From positions 62,001 to 126,000 of the forward strand of contig NZ_JAHFZZ010000030.1 of assembly GCF_018603905.1 (NCBI RefSeq): DNA of 64,000 nucleotides. The letters are read 5' to 3'. Made by a program: the position numbers and the translations under genes. Source of the stretch: Nonomuraea sp. NEAU-A123. Its GTDB lineage: Bacteria > Actinomycetota > Actinomycetes > Streptosporangiales > Streptosporangiaceae. The notes under the pieces are model-generated. The model had not been told where the DNA came from and did no database searches. It saw only the letters and a program-made list of their open reading frames with translations. This document shows, piece by piece, positions 15,840 to 24,536 of the stretch (its first letter is position 1; each line of letters opens with the position of its first letter).

Positions 15840-16261
15840 ATGGCCGATCTGCGGAGTGTCGTCGAGGGGTTGATTCGCCGGCGACAACTTCCGCCACGGT
15901 CGCCGGACGGCGCAGCTCATCACCAGGCTCGCCGGGCAGGACCAGCACGTGATGGGCGTGATCGGCCTACCCCGCAGCGTGGCGGGCGTCAGCCAGGCGA
16001 TCGAGGAGCCGGGGCGACATCCTGTACCGGCTCACCCGAGGGGTCTGGAACGGATCCAGCGGGAAGATCGACTTCGGTACCGCCGATCTGCACACCCCCG
16101 TCGGCAAGGCCGTCTCGATCATGAAGGTGGACGTGGAGCAGGCGGGCCGCCCGAAGCCGGTCGTCCGCTGCGGCTCGCTGGACGCCACCGAGGCGCCCCC
16201 GAAGAGCACCGTGTGCGACGGCCTGCCCGACACCGCCGACTCGCCGCCCTCCATCAAATGA
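15840..16261 (+). pseudogene. frameshifted gene of unknown function
   Basis: Three adjacent pieces in three frames read like one protein. Piece A starts at ATG 15840 with a strong ribosome site GGAGGAG 7 nt upstream (MADLRSVVEGLIRR). Piece B, one frame on, reads AQLITRLAGQDQHVMGVIGL and SVAGVSQAIEEPG (to about 16012). Piece C, shifted again, runs from 16016 (DILYRLTRGVWNGSSGK, then KAVSIMKVDVEQAGRPKPVV) to TGA 16261. Codon use in each piece is normal for this genome. Two one-base changes, either real or from sequencing error, would restore a protein of about 139 residues. I do not recognise the family. A strong hairpin follows the stop. Confidence 0.55.
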
Positions 16262-16262
16262 A

Positions 16263-16296
16263 GTACGGCTGCCGCATCGGGATGCGGCAGCCGTAC
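16263..16296. terminator. strong bidirectional hairpin
   Basis: GTACGGCTGCCGCAT-CGGG-ATGCGGCAGCCGTAC: a perfect 15-bp stem with a tetraloop, between the frameshifted gene and the converging citrate synthase gene. There is no long T run. Confidence 0.7.
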
Positions 16297-16314
16297 AGAA
16301 TCGGGATCGAGGCG

Positions 16315-17421
16315 TCAGATGGTGCCGACGACCTCGGAGGCGCCGGGCACGTCGCTGAGCGGACGCGACGCCGGGCCGATGTACTTGGCACTCGGGCGGA
16401 CCAGCCGGCCCGTGAGCTTCTGCTCCAGGATGTGCGCGGCCCAGCCGGCCGTACGGGCGCAGGTGAACATCGAGGTGAACATGTGCGAGGGCACCTCGGC
16501 GAAGTCCAGCACCACGGCCGCCCAGTACTCGACGTTCGTGGCGAGCACCCGGTCGGGCTTGCGCGCGTGCAGCTCCTCCAGAGCGGCCTGCTCCAGAGCG
16601 GCGGCGACCTCGTAACGAGGCGCGTTGAGCTCCTTCGCGGTACGGCGCAGCACCCGCGCGCGCGGGTCCTCGGCACGGTAGACCCGATGGCCGAAGCCCA
16701 TCAGCCTGCTGCCCTTGTCGAGCTCGCTCTGCACGTACTTCTTGGCGTCGCCCAGGTGCTCGACGCCTTCGATCATGTGCAGCACCCGGGCCGGAGCTCC
16801 GCCGTGTAGCGGGCCGGACATGGCGCCGACCGCACCGGAGAGCGCGGCGGCCACGTCGGCGCCGGTGGAGGCGATGACCCTGGCGGTGAACGTGGAGGCG
16901 TTCATGCCGTGCTCGGCGGCCGAGGTCCAGTAAGCGTCGATGGCCTTGACGTGGTTGGGGTCGGGCTCGCCACGCCAGCGGACCATGAACCGTTCGACGA
17001 TGGTCTTGGCCTCGTCGACGCGGCTCTGCGGCACCATCGGCAGGCCGAGGCCGCGCGCCGACTGCGCCACGAAGGAGAGCGCCATCACGGAGGCACGCGC
17101 GAGCTGGTCGCGGGCCTCTTCGTCGCTGATGTCCAGGAGCGCCTTGAAGCCGTAGGCCGGGGCCAGCATGGCCAGCGCGCTCTGGACGTCTACGCGGATG
17201 TCACCGGAGTGAACAGGAATGGGGTACGGCTCCGCCGGGGGCAGGCCCGGCTGGAACTTGTTGTCGACCAGCAGGCCCCAGACGTGCCCGAAGGGGACAC
17301 GGCCGACCAGCTCCTCGATGTCGACACCCCGATAGCGAAGGGCGCCCCCTTCTTTGTCCGGTTCCGCGATCTCGGTCTCGAAAGCTACAACGCCCTCGAG
17401 GCCGGGTTTGAAGTCGGACAT
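16315..17421 (-). CDS. gltA: citrate synthase
   Basis: A 368-residue dimeric-type citrate synthase of the citrate synthase 2 group, catalysing oxaloacetate plus acetyl-CoA to citrate in the TCA cycle. Catalytic regions are AAEHGMNASTFTAR (His), SGPLHGGAPARVL (His) and GFGHRVYRAEDPRARVL (substrate-binding His/Arg); the catalytic Asp falls near ATNVEYWAAVVLD. The start is ATG 17421 (MSDFKPGLEGVVAFE) with GGGAGG upstream; an upstream frame to 17487 is not supported. It is divergent from pdxH. Confidence 0.9.
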   Translation of the reverse strand: MSDFKPGLEGVVAFETEIAEPDKEGGALRYRGVDIEELVGRVPFGHVWGLLVDNKFQPGLPPAEPYPIPVHSGDIRVDVQSALAMLAPAYGFKALLDISDEEARDQLARASVMALSFVAQSARGLGLPMVPQSRVDEAKTIVERFMVRWRGEPDPNHVKAIDAYWTSAAEHGMNASTFTARVIASTGADVAAALSGAVGAMSGPLHGGAPARVLHMIEGVEHLGDAKKYVQSELDKGSRLMGFGHRVYRAEDPRARVLRRTAKELNAPRYEVAAALEQAALEELHARKPDRVLATNVEYWAAVVLDFAEVPSHMFTSMFTCARTAGWAAHILEQKLTGRLVRPSAKYIGPASRPLSDVPGASEVVGTI

Positions 17422-17558
17422 TCTCGGCCGCCTCCCTTTCTTGCCATGTTCCGGCAATGCCTTGATGTCGAGATACCGGCGGGTCAATTTAACCCCCTAC
17501 CCGCCCGTGGTCCGTCTCCGGACCCGCCGGAACGTGAAAGCCGCTGGTAGGGAGTGTT

Positions 17559-18251
17559 GTGTGGGATCTGCCACCAAGCGCGCAAGAATACCGTCTCGTG
17601 GATGGAACCTCGCGCCCGCCCGCGCTGGCGGGGCTTCGCCGTACCTATGAGGGCGAGCCGCTGCTCGAAGCCGATCTCGCCCCCGATCCGATCACCCAAT
17701 TCGCCATCTGGTTCCAGGAGGCGCTCGCCGCCGGCCTGCCGGAACCGAACGCCATGGTGCTGGCCACAGCCTCGGCTGGCGGCCGGCCGAGTGCCAGGAC
17801 CGTGCTGCTGAAGGGCTACGACGAGCACGGATTCGTCTTCTACACCAACTACGAGTCGCGCAAGGGCCGCGACCTGGCCGAGAACGCCCGCGCGTCGCTG
17901 CTGTTCCCCTGGCACCCGATCCGCCGCCAGGTACGCGTCGAGGGCACGGTCGTGCGGCTGTCGAACGAGGAGTCGGCCGACTACTTCAACTCCAGGCCGT
18001 ACGGCTCGCGGATCGGGGCCTGGGCGTCACGCCAGTCCGCGGTCGTGCGGTCCAGGGAGGAGTTGGACGCCCGATACGAGGAGCTCGCCGCCCGATGGCC
18101 GGAGGATCCGCCCGTGCCCGACTTCTGGGGCGGATACCGGGTCAGCCCGCTGGAGGTGGAGTTCTGGCAGGGGCAGCTTGACAGGATGCATGACAGGCTC
18201 CGCTACCGGCGAACCCGCCCTGGGTGGGCCCTGGAGAGACTTGCCCCTTAA
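17559..18251 (+). CDS. pdxH: pyridoxamine 5'-phosphate oxidase
   Basis: A 230-residue FMN enzyme that oxidises pyridoxine or pyridoxamine 5'-phosphate to PLP. FMN-binding motifs include RPSARTVLLKGYDEHGFVFY and NYESRKGRDLAENARASLLF, followed by RQVRVEGTV. The C-terminus YRVSPLEVEFWQGQLDRMHD ending RLAP is diagnostic of PdxH rather than generic flavin reductases. The start is GTG 17559 with GGGAG 4-5 nt upstream. The MFS gene follows after 10 bp, so the two may be co-transcribed. Confidence 0.92.
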   Translation: MWDLPPSAQEYRLVDGTSRPPALAGLRRTYEGEPLLEADLAPDPITQFAIWFQEALAAGLPEPNAMVLATASAGGRPSARTVLLKGYDEHGFVFYTNYESRKGRDLAENARASLLFPWHPIRRQVRVEGTVVRLSNEESADYFNSRPYGSRIGAWASRQSAVVRSREELDARYEELAARWPEDPPVPDFWGGYRVSPLEVEFWQGQLDRMHDRLRYRRTRPGWALERLAP

Positions 18252-18261
18252 TGTGCCTTAA

Positions 18262-19497
18262 GTGGCAATCGGGGAGCTGGTCAAGCGTCATCTCATAGAC
18301 ATACGGCCGCTGGCCGTTCCCACCTACCGCCGGCTCTGGTCCGGTCAGGCCATCGCCAACATCGGCATCGGAGTGACCGTCGTCGCGGTCAGCAAGCAGG
18401 TCTGGGACCTCACCCAGTCCTCCTTCTGGGTCGGCCTGCTGGGTCTGGCCAACCTGATCCCGCTCCTGGTGTTCGGGCTGTGGGGCGGGGCGTTCGCCGA
18501 CGCGGTCGACCGGCGCCGGCTGCTGATCACCAGCTCGCTCATCTCCTGGGGCGCGACGCTCTTCATCCTGGCGCAGGCCCTCCTGGGGCTGGGCAACGTC
18601 TACCTGCTGCTGCTCGCCTCGGCGGTGAGCGCCACCGGGTTCGCCATGACCTCGCCCGCCCGCGGCGCGATCATCCCCAGGATCCTGCCCGCCGAGCTGG
18701 TGCCCGCCGCCAACGCGCTGAACTCGCTGGTCTACGGGTTCGGCGCGATCGTCGGGCCGATGATCGCGGGCGTGCTGCTGGCCTGGCAGGGCTACCCGCT
18801 GGCGTACGGGGTCGACGCCGTCCTCTTCACGGCCAGCCTGTACGCCTCCATCCGGCTGCCCGAACTGCTTCCCATGGGGGAGATCCAGCGGCCCGGCTGG
18901 CGGTCGGTGATCGACGGGCTGCGCTACATCGCGACCGGGCCGGTCCTGCTGATGTCGTTCGTCGTGGACATCATCGCGATGGTGTTCGCCCTGCCAAGGG
19001 CACTGATCCCGCAGGCCGTGGCCGAGCGCTTCGACGGCTCGCCGATCGCGCTCGGCTGGCTGTCGGCCGGCATGGCCATCGGCGCGGTGCTCGGCGCGCT
19101 CGGCTCCGGCTGGCTGGGCCGCGTACGCCGCCAGGGGGTGGCTCTGACGGTCACGATCGCCCTCTGGGGCCTCAGCGTGGCCGCGGCCGGGTTAGCCCAG
19201 CAGCTGTGGCTGATGGTCGTTCTGATGGCCGTCGGCGGGGTGGCCGACATGGTCTCGTCGGTCTGGCGGCAGTCCATCCTGCAGTTGCACGCTCCCGACG
19301 AGATGCGCGGGCGGATGCAGGGGGCGTTCATGGTGGTCGTGGCGGGCGGCCCGCGCCTGGGCGATCTGCGGGCCGGCCTCACCGCCGTGTGGTTCGGGAT
19401 GACCTGGGCGTGGGTGGGCGGCGGCCTGGCGTGCGCCATCGCGGTCCTGGTCGTCGGCCTGTCGGTGCCCAGCTTCCGGAACTACCGGGCCGGTTAG
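18262..19497 (+). CDS. MFS exporter (EntS/multidrug type)
   Basis: A 411-residue major facilitator with 10-12 helices. PTYRRLWSGQAIANIGIGVTVVAV is the typical N-terminal helix of the EntS/MacA-like exporter group; the loop 2-3 motif A appears as GGAFADAVDRRRLL. The family exports siderophores or drugs. The next gene is a DtxR-type metal regulator, which makes an iron-linked role attractive but unproven. The start is GTG 18262, 10 bp after pdxH. Confidence 0.83.
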   Translation: MAIGELVKRHLIDIRPLAVPTYRRLWSGQAIANIGIGVTVVAVSKQVWDLTQSSFWVGLLGLANLIPLLVFGLWGGAFADAVDRRRLLITSSLISWGATLFILAQALLGLGNVYLLLLASAVSATGFAMTSPARGAIIPRILPAELVPAANALNSLVYGFGAIVGPMIAGVLLAWQGYPLAYGVDAVLFTASLYASIRLPELLPMGEIQRPGWRSVIDGLRYIATGPVLLMSFVVDIIAMVFALPRALIPQAVAERFDGSPIALGWLSAGMAIGAVLGALGSGWLGRVRRQGVALTVTIALWGLSVAAAGLAQQLWLMVVLMAVGGVADMVSSVWRQSILQLHAPDEMRGRMQGAFMVVVAGGPRLGDLRAGLTAVWFGMTWAWVGGGLACAIAVLVVGLSVPSFRNYRAG

Positions 19498-19682
19498 CCG
19501 TACCCGCGGACGGGCCTCGCCCCGGCGGTCGAGCCGGTCGGGAAGGAACTGGGTCGCTCCGGTGTTGTCGTCCTTCACCCTCGCCGGTCGTTCTCCCCAT
19601 AGGGTTCCGAGTGACTTCTGTGCCCGTAGCGGACGGGTCCAGTCCCTGCCCTGACCGGCGTAGCATTCAGATGGGAGGAGCC

Positions 19683-20387
19683 TTGACCGCACACGGCCTG
19701 ATCGACACCACGGAGATGTACCTCCGCACGATTTTCGAGCTCGAGGAGGAGGGCATCGTCCCGCTGCGCGCGCGCATCGCGGAGCGGCTCCAGCAGAGTG
19801 GTCCCACCGTGAGCCAGACAGTGGCCCGGATGGAGCGCGACGGCCTGGTCCGCGTCGAGGGTGATCGCCACCTGTCGATGACCGAGCTCGGCCGCACCCT
19901 GGCCACGCGCGTCATGCGCAAGCACCGCCTCGCGGAGTGCCTGTTGACCCAGGTCATCGGCTTGCCCTGGGAAGAGGTGCACATCGAGGCGTGCCGCTGG
20001 GAGCATGTGATGTCCGAGTCCGTGGAGACCCGCCTGGTGACGCTGCTCGACAACCCGACGGTCTGCCCGCACGGCAATCCGATCCCGGGTCTGGGCGAGC
20101 TCGGGGCCAGAGAGCCCATAGAAGGCGGCCCAGACCTCTTGACATCCATGTCCGACCTCGCCGGACCCAGAGATATACCCGTAGTCGTGCGGCGAATTAG
20201 CGAACAAGTGCAAAGCGATCCTGCTGTGATGCTTAAACTCAAGCAAGTTGGGATACAACCCGGACGCGAGGTGACGCTCGCGGCGAGCGACGACGGTGTG
20301 CGGGTGACAGGTGACGGTGACGCGAACGACACTCTCGCGGAGCTTCCGCGTGACGTTGCCGCGCATGTTTTCGTCTCCAGACGCTGA
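19683..20387 (+). CDS. DtxR family metal-dependent transcriptional repressor
   Basis: A 234-residue iron- or manganese-dependent repressor of the DtxR/IdeR family. It starts AHGLIDTTEMYLRTIFELEE; the winged helix is about 1-73. Metal ligands are conserved with an offset of two from DtxR: Met12, His81, Glu85, His100, Cys104, Glu107 and His108. A C-terminal FeoA/SH3-like domain follows (GREVTLAASDDGVRV). Conservation of Cys104 favours iron over manganese. TTG 19683 gives the usual N-terminus, preceded by GGAGG at short spacing; an in-frame ATG at 19671 is an alternative. Confidence 0.9.
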   Translation: MTAHGLIDTTEMYLRTIFELEEEGIVPLRARIAERLQQSGPTVSQTVARMERDGLVRVEGDRHLSMTELGRTLATRVMRKHRLAECLLTQVIGLPWEEVHIEACRWEHVMSESVETRLVTLLDNPTVCPHGNPIPGLGELGAREPIEGGPDLLTSMSDLAGPRDIPVVVRRISEQVQSDPAVMLKLKQVGIQPGREVTLAASDDGVRVTGDGDANDTLAELPRDVAAHVFVSRR

Positions 20388-20510
20388 CTCGCCCGCTACT
20401 CCTTGGTTGAATCCCTATTGGGAGGCCCTCCACTCCCCGCTGGTCAACACTGTTGCAGGAGTGCCCGTGGTTCGCTTTGCGCACATGCCCTCCCTAGGAG
20501 TGGTCTCCGG

Positions 20511-22730
20511 ATGAAGCGTTGGGGGGATCTGTCGCAGGACGAGACTGATCAACTGGCGGCCGAATCCGTACTTGATCATGCGGAGATGGCGGTCGTCGTG
20601 ACCGACCGTTTCAGCAATCTCCTCTATTGGAATCCGTTCGCCGAGAAGCTCTTCGGGCGCCCCTCGAAGTCGTCACGTGACACCTCGATGCTGTCGCTCG
20701 GCATCATGGAGAAGGACCACCCGCTCGCCATCGAGCTGGCCAAGCACGTACTTAAGGGCGGCGTGTGGGAGGGCACCTTTGACGTGCGGCGGGGTGACGG
20801 CACGATCGTCTATGTGCGCGCCCAGGCCGTGCCGCTGCGCCATCCCTCCGGGTCGGTGACCGGCATCGTCGTCACCGCCCGCGAGGCGCTGCGCAGCAAC
20901 GAACGGGAGAAGGACCGCTTCGGCCTGCTGGAGCGCATCGGCGAGCGGCTGGCCGGCTCGCTGTACGTCGAGGAGACGCTCAAGCGGGTGGCCGAGATGC
21001 TCGTCCCGCAGTTCGCCGACCACTGCTTCATCGAGTTGATGGAGGGCGACCGGCTGGTCCGCCGGGTCTCGCAGCACGTCCAGGGATGGAGCCCGCCGCC
21101 CGGCACCTGGAAGCCGATCGGCGCGGAGATCCGCTACCCGGCCAGCCACTACGCCGACACCGCGCTGCGCCGCCAGGAGACCATCCTCGTCGAGGACTTC
21201 GCCACCAGCAGCTTCCCCTCGCCGAGCGAGGGCAGCGCCAAGCTGTGCGGCGAGGTCGGCATGACCTCCGCCATCGTCGCCCCTCTGTGCGTGCGCGGCG
21301 AGACGCTCGGCCTGATGTACCTCGGCCTGTCCAACCTCACCGACCGCCGCAGCCCCCACTACGACGCGTTCGACCGCGACTTCGTCGGCGCCATCGCCAC
21401 CCGGGTCGCGCTCGCGATCGACAACGCGCTGCTGTTCGAGGAGGAGCGGCACACGGCCGAGTCGTTCCAGAAGCACCTGCTGCCGCGGGCGCTGCCCCAG
21501 CTCGACGGCCTGCAGATCGCGGTGCGCTACTACCCGGCGGCGCCGCTCGCCTCCCACGGCCAGGGCATCCAGACCCAGGTCGGCGGCGACTGGTACGACG
21601 TGATCCCGCTGTCGGCCGGTCGCGTCGGCATCGTCATCGGCGACGTGGAGGGCCGGGGCGCCAAGGCCGCGGCCATCATGGGCCAGCTCAGGGCGGCGCT
21701 GCGGGCCTTCGCTCAGGACGACAAGTCACCGGCCGACATCCTGGCCAGGCTCGACGAGTGGACCCGCATCATCGCCGATCCCGAAAAGGACGACAGCGGC
21801 GCCGACATCAGCGTCCCGCCGATCGTGACCTGCCAATACCTCGTCTACGACGCCTGGTCGCGGCAGCTCTCGTTCGCCAACGCCGGCCACGCGCCGCCGC
21901 TGCTGCTGGTCGACGGCCAGTGCGTCGAGCTCGACATCGAGGAGGTCGGCCAGCCGCTGGGCGTACGCGCCAAGGGCCTGCACGCCGACCTCGTCTACAA
22001 GGAGGAGACCCGCACGCTGCCGCCCGGCGCGGCGCTGCTCCTCTACACCGACGGCCTGGTCGACCGCCGCCCCGGCCGCGACGGCCGGATGCCGACCGAC
22101 GCCGAGACGCTGGGCGTGCTCTGCGAGAAGCTGGCGAAGATGGCCGACGCCGAGGTGGAGCGGGTGGCCGACGCCGCGACCGTCGCGGTGCCCGGCGAGA
22201 TCGACGACGACATGGCGATCCTGGTGGTCCGGTCGAGCCAGTCGGACCTCGACGTCGAGGAACGCACGTTCCCGGCACAGCCGATCATGGTCGGCGAGGC
22301 GCGCCGGATGGCCTCCGAGGCGTTCGGCGGCTGGAACGTCCCCGAGGAGCGCGCCGAGCTGGCCTGCCTGCTCGTCTCCGAGGTCGTCACCAACGTGGTT
22401 CTCCACGCGGCCCACGCGGGCGTGCCACGCAGGGAGCTGGTCGTCGAGGGGCCGCCGCTGCCGTTCGAGGAGTCCTGGGACGTGCCCGGCTTCGAGGACG
22501 AAGTGGTGGGCGACAAGGAGTTCACGCTGCGGCTGCGCCGGGGCGAGGAGTCGGTCTGGGTCGAGGTGTTCGACCAGGACCTGCGCCTGCCGCGGATCCG
22601 GAGCGCGGGGGAGAACGACGAAGGCGGACGCGGCCTTTACCTGGTGGACCAGCTCGCCAGGCGCTGGGGGTCGCGACCCACCAGGGAAGGCAAAGCCGTC
22701 TGGTTCGAGATTCCCACACGTAGCCGCTGA
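20511..22730 (+). CDS. PAS-GAF-SpoIIE phosphatase with C-terminal RsbW-like ATPase domain
   Basis: A 739-residue cytoplasmic signalling protein. Domains: PAS about 17-125 (VVTDRFSNLLYWNPFAEKLF), GAF about 145-310, PP2C-type SpoIIE phosphatase about 335-570 (VGGDWYDVIPLSAGRVGIVI, then ALLLYTDGLVDRR), and a GHKL ATPase domain about 585-739 with N-box SEVVTNVVLHA and G-box GGRGLYLVDQLA. The phosphatase would activate an anti-sigma antagonist and the kinase domain could inactivate one, so it is a complete partner-switching module in one chain. The STAS protein at 9424 is a candidate partner (inference). ATG 20511 is used, with TAGGAG 10 nt upstream. Confidence 0.88.
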   Translation: MKRWGDLSQDETDQLAAESVLDHAEMAVVVTDRFSNLLYWNPFAEKLFGRPSKSSRDTSMLSLGIMEKDHPLAIELAKHVLKGGVWEGTFDVRRGDGTIVYVRAQAVPLRHPSGSVTGIVVTAREALRSNEREKDRFGLLERIGERLAGSLYVEETLKRVAEMLVPQFADHCFIELMEGDRLVRRVSQHVQGWSPPPGTWKPIGAEIRYPASHYADTALRRQETILVEDFATSSFPSPSEGSAKLCGEVGMTSAIVAPLCVRGETLGLMYLGLSNLTDRRSPHYDAFDRDFVGAIATRVALAIDNALLFEEERHTAESFQKHLLPRALPQLDGLQIAVRYYPAAPLASHGQGIQTQVGGDWYDVIPLSAGRVGIVIGDVEGRGAKAAAIMGQLRAALRAFAQDDKSPADILARLDEWTRIIADPEKDDSGADISVPPIVTCQYLVYDAWSRQLSFANAGHAPPLLLVDGQCVELDIEEVGQPLGVRAKGLHADLVYKEETRTLPPGAALLLYTDGLVDRRPGRDGRMPTDAETLGVLCEKLAKMADAEVERVADAATVAVPGEIDDDMAILVVRSSQSDLDVEERTFPAQPIMVGEARRMASEAFGGWNVPEERAELACLLVSEVVTNVVLHAAHAGVPRRELVVEGPPLPFEESWDVPGFEDEVVGDKEFTLRLRRGEESVWVEVFDQDLRLPRIRSAGENDEGGRGLYLVDQLARRWGSRPTREGKAVWFEIPTRSR

Positions 22731-22747
22731 GTGGTTGACTCGAGGCC

Positions 22748-23524
22748 ATGGAGCTGGCCTATGAGCGTCGCGGCACCGGCGCGCCGCTGATCCTCATCCA
22801 TGGCATCGGCCACCACTGGCAGGCGTGGCTGCCGGTCATGGACCGCCTCGCCGCCTCGCGTACCGTCATCGCCATCGACCTGCCCGGTTTCGGCGTCTCG
22901 CCCGGTCTGCCCGATGCCATTCCCTACACCGCGGAGTCGCTCGCCGACGCGGTCGAGTCGTTCTGCGCGCTGCTCGGCGTGCGCGATCCGCACGTCGCGG
23001 GCAACTCGCTCGGCGGTTACGTCGCGCTGGAGCTGGCCTCGCGCGGCGTGGTCACGACGGCCACCGCGCTGTCGCCCGCGGGTTTCTGGTCGCGCTCCGA
23101 GCTGCTGTACTGCCAGGCGGTGCTGCGCGCGCTGCGGGCCACGGCCAGGTCGCTGCCGCCGGAGCAGGCCGTCTGGCTCGCCGAGAACCCGATGGGCCGG
23201 GCCCTGTCGGCCGGGCTCCTGGTGGCCCATCCATCCCGGATGTCGCCGACGGCCCTGATCGCCGCCACCCAGGCTCTGGCCGCTTCGTCCGGCTTCGACG
23301 AGACGCTGGAGGCGTTCTCCGGCGTGATGCCGCCCGCGCCGCCCAAGTCGCCCATCACGATCGCCTGGGGCGAGCACGACCGGCTGCTGCTGCGCCGTCA
23401 GGCCGTGCGCGCCGCCAGGTGGTCGGGGCAGCGGGTCAAACTGCTCAAGGGCTGCGGTCACGTGCCGATGAGCGACGATCCGGGGCTGGTGGCCCGGGTG
23501 CTGCTGGAAGGCAGCGGCGGTTAG
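22748..23524 (+). CDS. alpha/beta hydrolase
   Basis: A 258-residue alpha/beta fold hydrolase. The oxyanion region is LILIHGIGHHWQAW, the nucleophile elbow GNSLGGYVALELAS, the acid is in AWGEHDRLLL and the His in CGHVPMSDDPGL. The substrate is unknown; esterase, lipase or C-C hydrolase activities are all possible. Its last 4 bp overlap the convergent gene at 23521. Confidence 0.85.
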   Translation: MELAYERRGTGAPLILIHGIGHHWQAWLPVMDRLAASRTVIAIDLPGFGVSPGLPDAIPYTAESLADAVESFCALLGVRDPHVAGNSLGGYVALELASRGVVTTATALSPAGFWSRSELLYCQAVLRALRATARSLPPEQAVWLAENPMGRALSAGLLVAHPSRMSPTALIAATQALAASSGFDETLEAFSGVMPPAPPKSPITIAWGEHDRLLLRRQAVRAARWSGQRVKLLKGCGHVPMSDDPGLVARVLLEGSGG

Positions 23525-23889
23525 GCGGCTTCGAGGTTGGCGGCCATCTGGTTGAGCACGGTGAGGGTGGTCTGGAAGTCCTCCGTGCTGACGCCCTGGG
23601 TGGCCAGCCGCCGGTAGTCCTCCACGCGGCCGATGACCGCCGCGTGGACTGCCTTACCTTCTTCGGTGAGGGTGGTGCCGTTGATCCATCCCCTGACCGT
23701 CAGCTCGCGCACCGCGTCGCCGGTGCCGTCGAAGGCATCCAGCGCCTCGTACGGGTCGTCGCCCTCGGATACGGCGTTGAGCGCCTGCCATTCGCGGCGC
23801 GAGAGCTTATGGTCGTGTAGCGCACGGCCCATCGTCTCCTCAAGGAGCGTGTGGACGTGCTTGAGCAGGTATCCGACTCTTCGATTCAT
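23521..23889 (-). CDS. small MarR-like winged-helix protein
   Basis: A 122-residue protein with a helical N-terminus (GYLLKHVHTLLEETMGRALHDH), then LSRREWQALNAVSEGD as a probable MarR-type helix 2 and ELTVRGWINGTTLTEEGKAVH as wing plus following helix; the C-terminus is a dimerisation helix. The MarR assignment rests on layout and the LTEEGK motif. It is divergent from a second MarR-family gene with a 16-bp palindrome at the shared start region. Confidence 0.65.
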   Translation of the reverse strand: MNRRVGYLLKHVHTLLEETMGRALHDHKLSRREWQALNAVSEGDDPYEALDAFDGTGDAVRELTVRGWINGTTLTEEGKAVHAAVIGRVEDYRRLATQGVSTEDFQTTLTVLNQMAANLEAA

Positions 23890-23894
23890 GGATG

Positions 23895-23910
23895 TATAGT
23901 AGCAACTATA
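23895..23910. promoter_or_regulatory. MarR-type palindrome between divergent regulators
   Basis: TATAGT-AGCA-ACTATA is a perfect 6-bp inverted repeat in an AT-rich patch, 5 bp from the start of the minus gene and abutting the ATG at 23910 of the plus gene. Confidence 0.5.
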
Positions 23911-24338
23911 TGTACTTTGACAATGATATTGCGGCAGTCGAGCGCGCCATGGTCGCGATCAGGCGCAGGCAGAGCAGGCGCGCGCTGGCGCGGCTGCAGG
24001 GCGCGCCGGGGCCGGAGTTCGAGGTGCTCGACGTGATCGAGTCCGCGGGCCCGCCCGTCACCGTCTCCACCGTCGCCGACGCGCTCTCGGTCGACCAGCC
24101 GAGGGCGAGCAGGCTGGTGGCGGCGGCCGTCGCGGCCGGCCTGGTCAGGCGCGAGGCGGACCAGGCCGACGGGCGCAGGGCGCTGCTCGTGCTGACCGAC
24201 GAGGGCCGGTCAGCGCTGGAGCAGGCTCATCGCGGCAGGCAGACGGCGTTCGCCGGGGCCATGACGGGATGGTCGGACGCGGAACGCGCGGAGTTCGCGC
24301 GGCTCCTCACCCGCTTCGTCGAGGCGCTCCCCGGCTAG
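23910..24338 (+). CDS. MarR family transcriptional regulator
   Basis: A 142-residue winged-helix regulator: TVSTVADALSVDQPRASRLV is the DNA-recognition helix pair, and RREADQADGRRALLVLTDEGR is the classic MarR wing (DxRxxxxxLT). ATG 23910 was chosen because the upstream ATG 23892 would put the palindrome 23895-23910 inside the coding sequence; no ribosome site precedes either, so the transcript may be leaderless. It runs into the small membrane protein gene on the other strand with a 4-bp tail overlap. Confidence 0.8.
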   Translation: MYFDNDIAAVERAMVAIRRRQSRRALARLQGAPGPEFEVLDVIESAGPPVTVSTVADALSVDQPRASRLVAAAVAAGLVRREADQADGRRALLVLTDEGRSALEQAHRGRQTAFAGAMTGWSDAERAEFARLLTRFVEALPG

Positions 24339-24496
24339 CGGAACGTCTGGCCATAGACGAGCAGCATGACGATGACGAAGACGATCATCACCCCGACATA
24401 GCCCACCGGCCCCAGGCGCAGCGCCCGGCGCACGCGGTTGAGGCCCCAGGCGAACAGCAACGCCAGGAAAACCAGCAGGATCAGGCCGCCGTCCAT
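24335..24496 (-). CDS. small membrane protein, 53 aa
   Basis: A short frame from ATG 24496 to TAG 24335-24337. The peptide has two hydrophobic stretches, LILLVFLALLFAWGL (5-19) and VGVMIVFVIVMLLVYG (34-49), separated by a basic loop RVRRALRLGP, so it is a two-helix hairpin with both ends outside the basic loop. Third-position GC is high. No clear ribosome site was seen. I do not recognise a family. Its end overlaps the stop of the convergent MarR gene. Confidence 0.5.
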   Translation of the reverse strand: MDGGLILLVFLALLFAWGLNRVRRALRLGPVGYVGVMIVFVIVMLLVYGQTFR

Positions 24497-24536
24497 GCTG
24501 ACCAGTATGCGGTGTCGGAGCCCTTCCCGCGCGGTG

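Noticed and set aside
15949..16809. Plus-strand frame of 286 codons running from the frameshifted gene into citrate synthase
   Set aside because: After about 16012 it is out of frame with the coding signal and then runs antisense to citrate synthase.
18480..20387. Apparent fusion of an MFS-overlapping frame with the DtxR-type regulator
   Set aside because: The first 400 codons are the wrong frame of the MFS gene; DtxR homology begins at TTG 19683.
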